64,000 nt of DNA. Source: Saturnia japonica. Taxonomy: Eukaryota; Arthropoda; Insecta; Lepidoptera; Saturniidae. The first letter of the stretch is position 1. Each line of letters starts with the position of its first letter. The translations under genes and the position numbers were made by a program. The notes under the pieces were generated by a model that was not told the origin of the DNA, searched no databases, and saw nothing but the letters and a program-made list of their open reading frames with translations. Shown here in pieces: positions 10,576 through 21,779 of the stretch. The stretch lies in assembly GCA_033032175.1 (NCBI GenBank), contig CM065323.1, positions 11,346,001-11,410,000 on the forward strand, read 5' to 3'.

Positions 10576-13389
10576 ATGATCACTATATATTATCAAAATG
10601 TACGTGGACTTCGTACAAAAACAGCTATTTTTCTTAGAAATATTTGTATTAACTCGTATGATATTATTATATGCCTTACAGAGACTTGGTTGACTGATTC
10701 TATTCTTAATGGCGAATTATTTGACGATCGCTATATAATATGGCGACGGGATCGAGACTACTCGAATACTGATCAATTGTTGGGAGGCGGGGTGTTAATT
10801 GCGATTCGGCGTGAGCTGATCGCTAATCTTCGTTCCGAGTGGTTCTCGTCAGCTGAATATATTTGGGTGACCATATTAGCTCGTTTATATTTGTAATCAG
10901 AATCTCGGTAATTCGATGGCAACACAATTAACAAATTTTTCGGAAAATTTAATAAATCGTACTTCAGAATCCCCTTGATAAATTTATTGTCTTAGGGGGC
11001 TTTAACCTACCGAACTTAAGCTGGTCCTTAGCGAATGATGGTGTATCGTGGTATCCTTCTAATACTCAGGGAGTTGTTCAAACTAATTTCATTGATAGCC
11101 TTGCCACATGTCACTTACAGCAATATAATTCATTTAATAACATAAACAATAGATTCTTGGATTTAATTTTTTCTAATAGTGATGTCTCTGTTACAAGTTG
11201 TATTGAACCTTTGGTTCCAGAGGATCAGCACCATAAAGCCTTAGTTGTAAATGCAGATTTTGTTGAACTCCACGCTATTCCTTTGTGTCCGTACGTTAAA
11301 TTTATGTATCACTTAGGTGACTTCGATTTAATTTCAACAGGATGAATTTAGCTCTAAATCTACAGAGGAATCTGTTTCGTTTTTTTACTCTACTTTGACT
11401 AGTTTACGAAACAAGTTTATTCCCTCGAAAACTGTTACGCCTAATAATAAATAGCCACTTTGGTATAAATCGTCGCTCATTAAAGTATTGAAAGAAAAAT
11501 ACAAGTTTTTATCAAAGTTTAAAAAGTACAAGAACTTATCTGATCACAATTCTTTCGTAACTTTAAGGGAACGAGCTAAACATATGGAAAAAGATATGTT
11601 CCACAATTATATCTCTCAAATTGAAATTAATATTTTGAAATCTCCCAAAGCGTTCTGGTCTTATGTGAATAGTAAAAACCAGTGTAATGCTTATCCATCC
11701 ATGATGAAATATGGTCTGGTTTCTTCTGCATCAGGTGACATCATATGTAACATGTTTTCTGACTATTTTCACTCTTATTTTCTACATAATACACAGAATT
11801 CTTCACCTATTACAGACGGTTCAACATTCATTCTTGAGTCTTCTTCCAATATAAGTTCTATTGAAATTGTCTGTTCTGATATACAAAAATTTCTTGAAAC
11901 GCTTGATCTTAACAAATCTGCAGGTCCTGATAACATACCTCCCATTTTAATAGTTAAGTGTGCAAATAGTATTTCTGTCCCACTTTCTCTTTTATATGAG
12001 CGTTCTCTTAAAGATGGGATAATGCCCGATATATGGAAATCTGCCTCAATTACGCCTGTTCATAAGAATGGCTCTAAAGACTTGGTCATTAACTAAAGAC
12101 CCATCTACAAACTTTGCATTTTTTCTAAAATATTTGAAAAAGTCGTTTTCAAACAACTTTATCCTTCTCTTAAACATTCCCTTAACGATCGGCAACATGG
12201 CTTTGTAAAAGGAAGATCTACTACATCAAATCTTATCCTGTCTAGTGATTACATAACTTACTACATGTCAGAGCCTGCCCAGGTAGATGTAATTTATACT
12301 GATTTCAGTAAAGCATTTGACAGGATAGATCATGAAATCTTGCTTTGCAAACTGAGATATATAGGGATTCGGGGTAATTTGTTTAGGTGGTTTTCATCTT
12401 ATGTCAAGAACAGATGCCAAACTGTGGTTCTAAATGGCTATACATCTTCGCCGATGCAGATTCCTTCAGGAGTTCCTCAGGGATCTTTATTGGGTCCTCT
12501 GCTCTTTAACATTTTTATTAATGATATACCATCCTGTTTTACCACTTGCAAAATTCTTCTCTACGCTGATGACCTTAAAATTATATGTCCTGTTAAAACT
12601 GTTTCCGATGTAGTTCGTATTCAATATGATTTAGATAAGTCTCAAAATTATTGTACTCTCAATAAATTAGATTTAAATGTCATGAAATGTCAAGTTATAA
12701 CATATACCCGTAAACTCAATCCGATTCTGCACAATTACTTTCTTAAAAATACTAAATTATCACGAGTTAATGCTGTTAGAGATTTAGGTGTTATTTTTGA
12801 CTACAAACTAATATTTGATAAGCATATTGATAATGTTGTCAAAAAAGCTTCTAAAGCATTAGGGTTTGTATTTCGATTATCCAATGAATTTAAATGTGTT
12901 AAAACTTTTAAAATTCTTTATTGTTCTTTTGTTCGAACCCATCTTGAATACGCATCTCAAGTCTGGAACCCCAATTATAATATATATATCACACGCATTG
13001 AGAAAATACAAAAGCGGTTTCTTCGTTTCCTACAGTTTAAATCTGAAATAATTGTACCAGATTACACATCGCGCTGTAAAAAATTTCATATGCTCCCGCT
13101 ATATACACGAAGAGAAATAGCTGATGTATCATATCTTTTGTGTATACTCAATGGCCTAGTTGACTGTTCGGAGATACTGAGCAAAATTAACTTACGTGTA
13201 CCGGCAGCATCTTTTAGAAACCCTAACATACTTAATAGTCCTATAGTTAGAACTACCTACAGACAAAATTCCTATTTCATTCGAGTAAGCAGCAGTATGA
13301 ATAAATTAGTTAGTGATTTAGACATTGATATATTTGATACAACTGTGCAGAAGTTGAAAGCTCTTTTGAATTCTTATTTCTTTTGTTAA
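10576..13389 (+). pseudogene. LINE ORF2: endonuclease plus reverse transcriptase, broken
   Basis: About 940 codons spread over several frames. The first part (10576-10896) is an EEP-type endonuclease N-terminus: YYQNVRGLRTK, then ICLTETWL with the catalytic Glu. After a frameshift near 10900, the second part has GGFNLPNLSW where GDFN is expected, so a catalytic Asp is lost. Another shift lies near 11340. From about 11346 one frame continues to 13389 with only two stops, at 11452 and at 12094, the latter in place of the Tyr of NYRP. Reverse transcriptase motifs are SAGPDNIP, FVKGRSTT, YTDFSKAFDRIDH, GVPQGSLLGPLLF and the catalytic LLYADDLK (about 12560). A C-terminal SFVRTHLEYASQVWNP motif follows. 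This order fits the Jockey/CR1 group; the exact clade is uncertain. No ORF1 was seen upstream, so the copy is probably 5'-truncated. It is not functional as it stands. Confidence 0.92.
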
Positions 13390-13560
13390 TATTTTTGTGT
13401 TCTTCCGTCTACTTTATTTTATTTATTTATATAAGTACATAATTATATGTGAGAACTTGTAAATGGCCTTCATTAATTTATACATGTAACTTAAATAAGT
13501 ACTTAGCTGTAAGTTTTCTTAAAATATTAAAATAAAAATAAAATAAAATGTAACTGTTAA
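13390..13560 (+). other. LINE 3' UTR and A-rich tail
   Basis: Follows the ORF2 stop directly. It ends in repeated aaaat/aaata units near 13525-13550, which suits the microsatellite-like 3' end of a CR1/Jockey-type LINE. I could not identify a convincing target-site duplication. Confidence 0.5.
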
Positions 13561-13564
13561 AGCA

Positions 13565-14374
13565 ATAAAAATAATAAAAGCTAAAATTACATACTGAAAT
13601 AAGCTATTGAGGTGTTAAATTTATAACGTATAGAGTTATAACACAAAATGGTTGCTACATTAATAAGTGAAACTAGTGTTACAACTTCATTATAAACTGC
13701 GAATATCGATTTGTAAATATCACCTATGCAGTAATAATAAATCTCTGCAGTCGTAAATGTCTGTTCATTGTGGCTTTTATATCCTAACAGGTCTATATAA
13801 ATAAATTAATAATTATGTATTTTGTAATAATGTTAGGTTAGTATCATACATACATTAGTCCATTTTTGAATGTATCTTAATCAAAGAATATAATAGAGCT
13901 TGAAAAGTTACGGCGGTTTTGAACGATAATGGTTTACTACAATGCGCTATTGATACAGGTCAATGGATATTGTTTTCAATACTATAATAGGCCTAAGCTT
14001 TCTTTAAAGAAAAAGCCGTAATGAAAATAAAAAGTACAATAAATGTATCATCGGATACAGTGAGTGTAGTGTGCCGAAACATCACTAGTGATGATTAACT
14101 GTTGAGGGTAGTTACCGCTAACTGCCCTCGCTAACAAAGACACCGTAACACTTCAGTCGGCTCTGACCACGGCCTGTGTAAACCAGGCCGAAAAGTCGAG
14201 TAAATCAAAAAGTGAGTCGTTCTAGACCCAAGGTAAATATATATTATAATACGTAAGCAAGCTCTCCATGCTTATCTTCTCATTGCTTGGCATCTTTAAC
14301 GGCGATTTGGAAACTGAAAGGACAGAACTGCGAGAGGTTCCAGATTGCCCAGACATGTTCTCTGTAGAAATCTG
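13565..14374. other. spacer with a hairpin-forming GC-richer block
   Basis: Positions 14085-14230 are richer in G+C. They contain the perfect 14-base palindrome 'catcactagtgatg' and a 7-bp stem 'cggcctg' / 'caggccg' around 'tgtaaac' near 14175. No protein frame or known RNA was recognised. Confidence 0.35.
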
Positions 14375-14612
14375 ATCTCCGCCAATAACATAACATAAAA
14401 TATCATCACGCCTGTATTCCCCGAAGGATTAGGCAGAGGTGTCCCATGTATTAGGGGGCGAGCCTATTGCCATTAATTGGGCACGAAACCAAACTCCGAG
14501 CTCCTACTGAGAATTTCATAGGAAAAATCCAATAACACTTTCCTCGACCTAGGATTTGAACCCAGGATCTTGCTCATAGTAGTCGCGCGTACGACCACTA
14601 GGCTAACGAGGC
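14375..14612 (-). mobile_element. tRNA-derived SINE (family 3), well preserved
   Basis: The minus strand begins 'gcctcgttagcctagtggtc' (A box) and has the B box 'gggttcaaatccta', then a body like the 6045-6268 copy with 'caataggctcg', 'gcctaatccttcggggaa' and 'ggcgtgatgat'. It ends in a repeated 'ttatgttatg' tail near 14380-14395. The tRNA-like head is a SINE promoter, not a tRNA gene: the acceptor stem does not close and no CCA-adjacent end exists. Confidence 0.8.
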
Positions 14613-14859
14613 AGTTATGTATGACAACTGGTTAATATTTCTGGATTCAGTAACATCTGAGCTAAAACACATTTTGTGTTCAGTTTCAACCTCCAAAAGT
14701 TTATCAGTAACCAAACCATCGCTATCTTCATCGTTTGTAACTTGAATTACGTCTGCCGCATCCATAAAAATCGTCGTATTTGTCAAATAATTCTCATCGA
14801 TCGTGTCTAAAAACTTATTGGTATAAACATCGATATAAAATTTTGAATAGTACGGCCTC

Positions 14860-15431
14860 GTGTCGAAACAAATCCATTAGAGCAGCTAGAGCTTTTGTTT
14901 GACCGCAATAGACAAAGCAACAAGGACGCCAGAAGTTTGACCTATGCAGTAGAACAGTTATAGATAACCGCAGAAGAAGTAGTTGAAACTTTTACTAGAG
15001 AATGAACTTCTAGAATCACAGTACCTCTCGCCATTACCACTGACCAATGTACTCAATTTGAGTTAGTCTTATTTTGAAGATTTCTTACTATCTTCAGCGC
15101 ATACCACCCACAGACAAATGGTATGGTTGAACGTGTCCGCTGGCATTTTAAGGGCTCTTTAATGTATATTGATCAATCCTAGTTAGACGCTCTACCATTT
15201 ATACTCCTGAGTATGTGCTCCGTTTTTAAAGAGGATCTCAAGTTCACCGTCGCTGAGCTGTTGGACGGTAAAATATTGCGACTTCCAGTCGAGCTGCTTG
15301 TTGCACCGAAGAATACTCTCACTTACGAAGATCCAGCAGACTTTGTCGTTAAGATGCAAAAACATATATCCACCATCCGAACGATACCAGCATCTCGCAA
15401 TTACAACCAAAAGTCTTTCAAGGATTCATGC
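14860..15431 (+). pseudogene. Ty3/gypsy pol: integrase core, 5' part of a split gene
   Basis: Integrase reading in the plus strand: ITAEEVVETFTRE, VPLAITTDQCTQFE (second catalytic Asp), then AYHPQTNGMVERV (catalytic Glu region), then LDALPFILLSM and VAELLDGK.LRLP. Stops replace at least three residues (before ITAEE, within TREW and before LDAL). The reading breaks off at 15431 inside the chromatin-binding C-terminal part, and its continuation is at 16759-16930. The rest of the element (gag, protease, RT, LTRs) is not in the window. It is old and inactive. Confidence 0.85.
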
Positions 15432-15609
15432 TGTTGTATGATAAAATATAGTTTATGAAGTCTATGAGCTGGCAACAATTAGATTGTCTGTGGTGACTCA
15501 TCCCTCTCTCTCTATGGTGGTTACGTGTGATGGATGTGGAATTGTAATCGATGTATCTGAGAATAATAAAGTGCATAAATCTAATAAATATGGAATATCA
15601 TTTATAACA
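15432..15609 (+). repeat. putative LTR of the inserted gypsy-type element
   Basis: 178 bp starting TG (tgttgtatga) and ending CA (tataaca), with an 'aataaa' polyadenylation-like word (about 15565). It is followed at once by a tRNA-like primer-binding site starting 'tggcgc'. The left edge is placed where the host integrase reading stops. There is no matching second LTR in direct orientation, so the call rests on position and termini. Confidence 0.5.
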
Positions 15610-16014
15610 TGGCGCTGAGGACAGGATCAACAACCAACAAAGAATATAGTGGCATTGCTGGATTAACACCCCCGAGTCACTTAGTGAATTTAACAAATGA
15701 AAATTTTAAAAGATGGCTACAGAAATTCGAGATTTATCGGATGGCGTCGGGAGCACACCTGCAAGAAGAAAAAGTGCAAGTTGCATTGTTACTCCATTGT
15801 TTAGGAGATGAGTGCATAGAAATATTTAATACATTTACTTTGACAGAAGTAGAATCTAAAAGTTATGCAAAAGTTTTAAAATGTTTCAAGACACATTTTT
15901 TACCAGAATGCAATGAGAGTGTGAACTCACATTTGTTTTTTACACGTAATCAATATGAAAATGAAAATTTCGACATATTTCTCACGGAGTTAAAGAAGCT
16001 CAGTTTGGCATGTG
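15609..16014 (+). pseudogene. gypsy-type gag, 5' part
   Basis: About 135 residues of a gag-like protein: LVNLTNENFKRWLQKFEIYR, then LLLHCLGDECIEIFNTF, then FLTELKKLSLAC. This is the usual start of the retrotransposon gag (capsid) region in insect Ty3/gypsy elements. The ATG spans the LTR end and the first bases of the primer-binding site, so translation would start at the PBS itself. The reading is cut near 16012, where the sequence switches to the opposite strand of an integrase gene. The remaining capsid and zinc knuckle are gone, and the frame runs into about 12 foreign codons to a stop at 16047. Confidence 0.8.
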
Positions 16015-16704
16015 TCTTTCAGCTAAGCCATTACCCTGGTGATGCTTAGGACTTATTACTTTATGTTCAATATTCCATTCTTTTACAAATTCTTTAAAAT
16101 AATATCCTGTAAATTGAGTTCCTGAGTCAGTATATAACATTTTAGGAATACCATGCCTAGAAAATATTTCTTTCAAATTATTAATAGTATATTTAGTTGA
16201 CAAATCTTTCAATTCTTGTACTTCAACAAACTTGCTATATGAATCTACGGTAAGAATATATGGTTTTTCAAACAAAAAAAATATATCTGAAGCTAAAATC
16301 TCCCATGGACCTTCTACAATTTCCTTACTTATCATTGGCTCTTTCATTTCACTAATTGCTTCCACCCTATCTATATCTACTTGTAAGCCTTCTCTTATCA
16401 GAATATGACCTAAATACTTTACTTCTTTCTGTTTAAAGTTACATTTATTTTTATTAAATTGAATACCATATTCCCTTGCTCTTTGTAATACTTTTTTCAA
16501 TGTTTCATCATGTCCAGTCTCAGATTTATTATAAATCAGTATATCGTCTAAATATATTTCAACTCCATTGATGTCTCGGAATATATTACTGAAAACTCTA
16601 TGAAAAATTTCTGGACTACTACACAAACCAAAAGGTAACCTATTATAATAATATCTACCATAAGGTGTATTAAATGTTGTGAGCTCCTTACTCTGTTCCG
16701 ACAA
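16010..16704 (-). pseudogene. gypsy-type pol: reverse transcriptase fused to integrase by deletion
   Basis: A single open minus-strand frame. Residues 1-125 are the reverse transcriptase: TTFNTPYGRYYYNRLPFGL, FHRVFSNIF, IYLDDILIY with the catalytic DD, and VKYLGHIL. Directly after SEMKEP the frame passes to integrase: GPWEILASDIFFLFEKPYIL (first Asp), YTDSGTQF (second Asp) and HHQGNGLAER (Glu). RNase H, the connection domain and the zinc-binding part of integrase (about 300 residues) are missing, an in-frame internal deletion. Both ends are cut: the C-terminus stops right after LAER at the gag junction, and the N-terminus is lost in an AT-rich run. It probably belongs to the same family as the adjacent gag but is inverted to it. 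Confidence 0.88.
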
Positions 16705-16758
16705 ATAGTATATATTATTATTATATATTAATATATATAAGCATATAGTAACAGCAAC
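16705..16758. other. AT-rich end of the inserted element
   Basis: A run of AT repeats and then 'agtaacagcaaca', after which the host integrase reading resumes. The final 'caaca', read on the minus strand, starts 'tgttg', like the LTR at 15432; this may be an inverted LTR edge, but the match is only five bases. Confidence 0.35.
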
Positions 16759-16930
16759 ACACGTATACTTACGTGATGACGCCGTTTGAAGCTCCTTACA
16801 TCCTCCTTACACCGGACCTTACCCTTAGATATCAGTTGTTAGTGTCCATTGCATCAAACAAGCTTTCGTTGCGGAAGACATACATCAACCTCTATCCACA
16901 TCACCTTCACCAGCCCCAGGAGTATAAAGA
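16759..16930 (+). pseudogene. Ty3/gypsy pol: integrase C-terminal end, 3' part of the split gene
   Basis: In the frame that continues the integrase of 14860-15431, the plus strand reads THVYLRDDAV, then a stop, then SSLHPPYTGPYP. A neighbouring frame then gives VSVHCIKQAFVAEDIHQP. These are the usual last motifs of insect gypsy integrase (PYxGPY and VSxDRxKPA). The piece fits directly onto the break at 15431, which shows that 15432-16758 was inserted into it. The 68-codon open frame 16773-16979 is in the wrong frame and is not a gene. Confidence 0.75.
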
Positions 16931-16984
16931 AAGAAAAATAAATTTAAAACTATTAGACGGGCTCATAGTTAAAATGTAGCATAA

Positions 16985-18304
16985 TAAAAAAACAAAGATA
17001 CAATAAACAGATGAACTTGTTAATTATAATATTGAATAATATGCATTAATCTCACGAGATAAACGGTTCACGGTTGGATGAGCTCGTTTTAATTGATTCT
17101 GATTTACGACTACGACAGGCGATGCGAGTTTTTAGTTGTACAGTCAGGTAATTAGATATGAGATGGGGCCCATAAACTTGAGAAATTCAGTCTTATATAT
17201 AAAAAAATATTGTGTGCGTCTGTTAGTGTTTCTATAACTTCTGAAGACTTGACCGATTAAGCTCAAATTTACATAATATTTTTGTTGTATCGATAGTTTA
17301 AAGATATTTTATAATCCGATATGTGGCGCTGTGATCGAGCATTAACTAACAGAAAGGGAAGCTCAAAGGCTTCACAAAGGGAGGCTGGCTAATTTGAAAT
17401 AAAATCCTTATTTAGTTCTTGTATCATTTCGATGGTTTTGATTGTAAAGTGCATGATCAGTCTTCAATCAAGAACGATGACCTATATTTTACTTATCTTA
17501 ACTATTTATAACTATATCGTAAGTTATAACTTTGTCCTACAAATTATGTATGTTCTGGAAAAAATTGATTTTTTTTTACTTGTAAGTGATAGGCACAGTT
17601 TCAATGCTTACAGAAATAAATATTCACTCCATTATTTAGACTTATTAAAATAACTGTTTTTCATCATTTTCATTTTGAAGCTAGAAAAGCTTTAGTAAAC
17701 ACCCTACGCTATTTTTTCATCGCGATATTTTTCTGAGCGAAAGTTCAAAGTAGGATTTGAACATACATCGATATTCTTAAAAAACTTATAGTGATAAAAT
17801 TGTTAATTTAGATAAAAAAATATTACCAGGCACCTCAACGTGGTTTGGCGAAAGATGCCTTAGAAAACTACAAAATACACCGAAGAAAATATTCTAAATT
17901 TTTAATGATAAAGTGAAATATACGAGTTAGTGGAGGCTAACAACAAAAAATCTAACATTTACAAACGTCACAGGACATTTTTTAATAATTTAATGATTAC
18001 AATAGTTAATAATGAAAATACATTGACTAAAATTCATATTAGTGGTCTTCACCCACGAATCACTTCTAAATACGTTCAGGTTCTGTAAGTGAGTGAAAAT
18101 ATTTGAATAGTTTCTGATTAGTTATTTTAAATGAATAATTAAAAATTAATAAATAATTCGTGAGGGAAAGGGGAATAGTTTTTAAATTTCAGAATAAAAT
18201 TTAAAATATTGGTTGGCATCTAAAGATAAGTGCACGAACCTTTTTAACACGCTTTCCTTTGTCATAAATGTATTAATGTATGTAAGTTTGAACCATCCAC
18301 TACC
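16985..18304. other. AT-rich stretch with a possible repeat tail
   Basis: Positions 17190-17350 contain 'gtgtgcgtctgttagtgttt' and 'gaccgattaagctcaaattt', wording typical of LINE 3' regions in insects. The rest shows no gene on either strand. Confidence 0.4.
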
Positions 18305-18649
18305 ACAATTCTGAATAACTTGGAGTTTTACATCAAGTTTAGCGAACGAATTAATAAGATCATTTAAAAAAAACAAATGCATAATTTTAAAATTTATAAA
18401 CAATAATTTTTTTTAATTTTTACATTTTACTGTTACATCTTTTCTATTTGATTGACTGTTTAAATTTAATAAAGCGTTTGAATACATAAGAGCTCTATTC
18501 CAAAGCTGCCTAAACCCTGGCCCTCTCAAAGGATCATAAATTGGCCTAGGCATTTAAATTTGGCTGCCAACTATTATTCAACTTTCTTTAACTGAAGAAT
18601 TTCTTCATTATAAATATTTATCAATTTATCTATGAAACTACCATGAGTA

Positions 18650-18935
18650 TATACAAGGAGAGGTAGAGCACAGAGAAACTTTAGAGATTTCTCTCAACTT
18701 GGGGCACTCCGACTGGTGAGTACCCCTCCACCTTACAGAAGATCGCAACCAAATAACTTTTTACCGTGTTCCTGCGGTGAGAAGAGTTTCCAGAGTTTCT
18801 CTCTTTTTTTTTAAGGTTGACAACGTGCTACTGGTACCTATGGTACGGCAAGCGTTCATAGGCACGGTAGCTGCTTACAACCAAGCGGGAAGTATACTTG
18901 CTTGCTACCTTTATTGCATAAAAAAGCATTATTTC
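18650..18935 (+). repeat. retroelement 3' region (unit 1)
   Basis: Holds 'gagaagagtttccagagttt', 'acggtagctgcttacaacca' and an A-rich end 'tgcataaaaaa'. The same plan, reversed, is at 43900-44075. A 144-codon open frame (18777-19211) crosses this block and its flank; it shows no domain and is probably a by-product of the repeat. Confidence 0.5.
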
Positions 18936-19549
18936 TCTAGATGGCTCGCCAGCGAACTTAGTTTGGAAATTATTCAGTTTCTAAAATTAATTGGGCAGCC
19001 TTGTTCTATTAAGTTCGTCATTGACATGTCAACCCGGCACCCGACCAGCACCGCATCACCTCGTGCGGTTGAGTTTTATTTTTATGGAGTTTACCATATG
19101 AGTTTCTTAAATATGCACTCACTTATAAACTCCGTTACATCATCGTATCGTCTAGCACGTGAGTGGATCGCGAGTGGCTACTACTTACGTCACTTAATTG
19201 ACACGCGATGATGACTAGTTGACCATGTGGCGTTCACCCGTTGTTCACCGGTATATGAGTATCTTTAACATAATCCTATATGCCGAGTTTCCTAAACTCG
19301 ATTTGCGTTTTAATAACGCAAAAATTAATTTTAATGACTCTAAATATTTCGAGTTAAAGTGGATTTTCAAAAACACTCGTTACTTATTATCCGTACACTT
19401 TTAATATACATTGTATTTAATTTTGTGTTGTATTCTTGTCTAATACCCCAACCAATTCACAGCTTCTTCCATCAAACAATTTTGCCGCATCAGTAATTTA
19501 ATAAACGTTGCAACTTAACATCGAATCATAAGCATATTTAACTTGCTCG

Positions 19550-19790
19550 GTTATGGGACACGATAATTGTGCCCGGATGGATCGCAACCCCCGTTATTTA
19601 GATATGTTGCGTTCCGGAATCAGCTACTGTGTCCAGCTGCCGAGAAGCTTGCAGGTCGGCAAACAGTTCTTTATGTTCTATCTTTGTCGTACCGTGAAAC
19701 TGTGGACCCATCTCCCGGTCAATGTGTTCCCCTCTTCTTATTCAGCGGCGACTGCCGATAAATTATAAATCTATAGGTGTGCTAGTTCTA
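19550..19790 (+). pseudogene. LINE C-terminal tail relic (unit 1)
   Basis: Reads LRSGISYCVQLPRSLQVG and then LCRTVKLWTHLPVNVFPSSY, the RTVKLWxxLP core found near the C-terminus of insect LINE proteins. Two overlapping frames share it, so at least one frameshift is present. No reverse transcriptase is attached. Confidence 0.6.
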
Positions 19791-20439
19791 AGTGTTAAGT
19801 GGCGTTAATTTGCCGTAGTAATATAAAAAAAACAAGAACTCGATTCACAATTTCATTGTTGTCCAATAATTGATTATGCGTGTTTTATTAGTAATATGAA
19901 AATATTGCAAAGCAAGATTTTTTTATGTTTTATATTATGGGCAGAGGCGCTCTGGTCATTATACTTTTAATTAGAATACATGCTGTGTGGCTGATTGAAA
20001 AAGCCAGTTCGGACACAAGTGTGTAACTAGCATTAAAATATTGTTTGATCTTTTTAAAAAATTGATTCGCTTAATTTATTGTTCCTCCGTATTAGTTATT
20101 GTCGTATAACATACTAGCTTTTGGACCGCGACTTTGCTTACGTATACTATAACATTTGTACTTTTTGGAACGAAGTTCCTCAACGTGGCTTGTGGTAGGT
20201 AAATATCATTTTTACATAAATCTTGTAAACGCACCACGAATGAGTGACCTTAGTTTTCGATAAAAATCCCTCCAATATTTCAAACTTCATCTGACAAAAT
20301 TATAATTTGCATTCACTACCGAGCATAGGCCTCTCTTCTTGTTCATTACTAATCTGAGTTAATCTCATCCAGGTCTGGCCCGAAATTTTAACAATACCGT
20401 CAATTCAATGAGCCGGTGAACGTCCAAAGCCTCGTTTAC

Positions 20440-20770
20440 GCGAACATGGCTACCACCAAATGAATGAAGCAATGATGGCTCACTGGTGTCATGTACGGGC
20501 ACTGCGTCAATCGACGTGGGTTCGAATCGTGTAAGCCTGAGCTTTTCAGCTGAGTTGAAATATAAAATCAAAATCAAAAAAATCTTTTCAATTTAGACCC
20601 TAAAAAGGCACTTATGAAAATCAAAACACTAATACCGGTTCCATGGTTAGCATGGTGGTAGGGCATTTCCCAATGCCCACCTGGTTAGCTATCACCATTA
20701 CATTGAAACTGCACTACACTTAGACCATATCGTCTCTTAACATCAGATGAGATTATGATCAAACATGTAG
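20440..20770 (+). mobile_element. SINE family 1 with inserted repeat E piece (unit 1)
   Basis: A tRNA-like head ('gatggctcactggtgtc' and B box 'gggttcgaatcg') runs to 'gcctgagcttttcagctga'. It is then interrupted at about 20560-20640 by a piece of repeat E, and resumes with 'agcatggtggtagggca', 'gcccacctggttagct' and the 'cagatgagattatgatcaaa' end. Confidence 0.65.
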
Positions 20771-21779
20771 AAAACATAATAATCCATTTCAACATCGCTA
20801 ATCTGAAATTACTTTTAAAAAGATACTTTTTGAACGATATAAGGCATGGATACTGTTAGAATTATCGTTTTATGTAAACAATATTTTACTAAAATTAAAA
20901 CTCGTAAAAGACCTTATTTCAAACATTTAAACAATAAACATAAATAACAACACTTTAATGTCTTCGTGAAGATAAATAAAGAAACAATCTTTAAAAAGAT
21001 TGACCGTAAATTATATAAAACAATGCAACCTAATCACCCACACAAACATAATATGCATATATAAATAATTAAATGAAGAACTGGCAGGCAGGTGGACTCA
21101 CTGATTCTTTGCAGATAATTTGCCTAACTGGTTCTCGAGCTGACAAATTCCACCACTGCACTCCTAATAACAACCGTTCTAATATAAAACGATATCCATT
21201 ACCGTATCGGTTAGGGTTCTGTTTGAAATACTAAATGATACGTGGCGATGGTTGCGAAAATTGTGTTTAAAATCGTGGTTGGTACAAATGAAGTGACGTT
21301 GGCCGGTCAGTAGCATTATCCGCACGTCCGGCTGATAACATTTCGCCGATTGACTACCGACGTATTGGAATCGCTCGCTACTATGGGGTAATAAATTATA
21401 TCACATTAATATATATTTTAATAAACCAATAATTAAGAATATATTTTCATTTATACTCTGTGTAACTAGAAGACTGCTGAAAATAAAATTTTATTTGCTA
21501 CTAGAAATTTAAATTTGCCTTCATACAAATAATAATATATCGAGCTCACATTAAAAGTTAAAAATTTTATGATCAAGAATTTTTTCCTTACATAGCTCAT
21601 GACTCTCAGATATAAAACAGTATATTTGTCTGCAGTAAATGTGTGTGTGATAAACGTAATAAGACAATGTACTTAATAATCCCAAATCCCCTAAATATTT
21701 AAAAACACTATTTCAATCTCTCGCGGATACTCATAATAGATAGCTAAGATCTTCTGATTCTGTAATTTTCAGTATACCG

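Noticed and set aside
14527..14612. tRNA gene
   Set aside because: A and B boxes are present, but the sequence continues directly into a SINE body found elsewhere, and the cloverleaf does not close.
16773..16979. 68-codon plus-strand frame
   Set aside because: The gypsy integrase C-terminus is in the neighbouring frames at this place, so this frame is a shadow.
18777..19211. 144-codon open frame, repeated as 146 codons at 22737-23177
   Set aside because: It is kept open in both tandem units, even with a 3-base difference in a T run, but the units are so alike that this means little. It overlies a retroelement 3' region and shows no domain.
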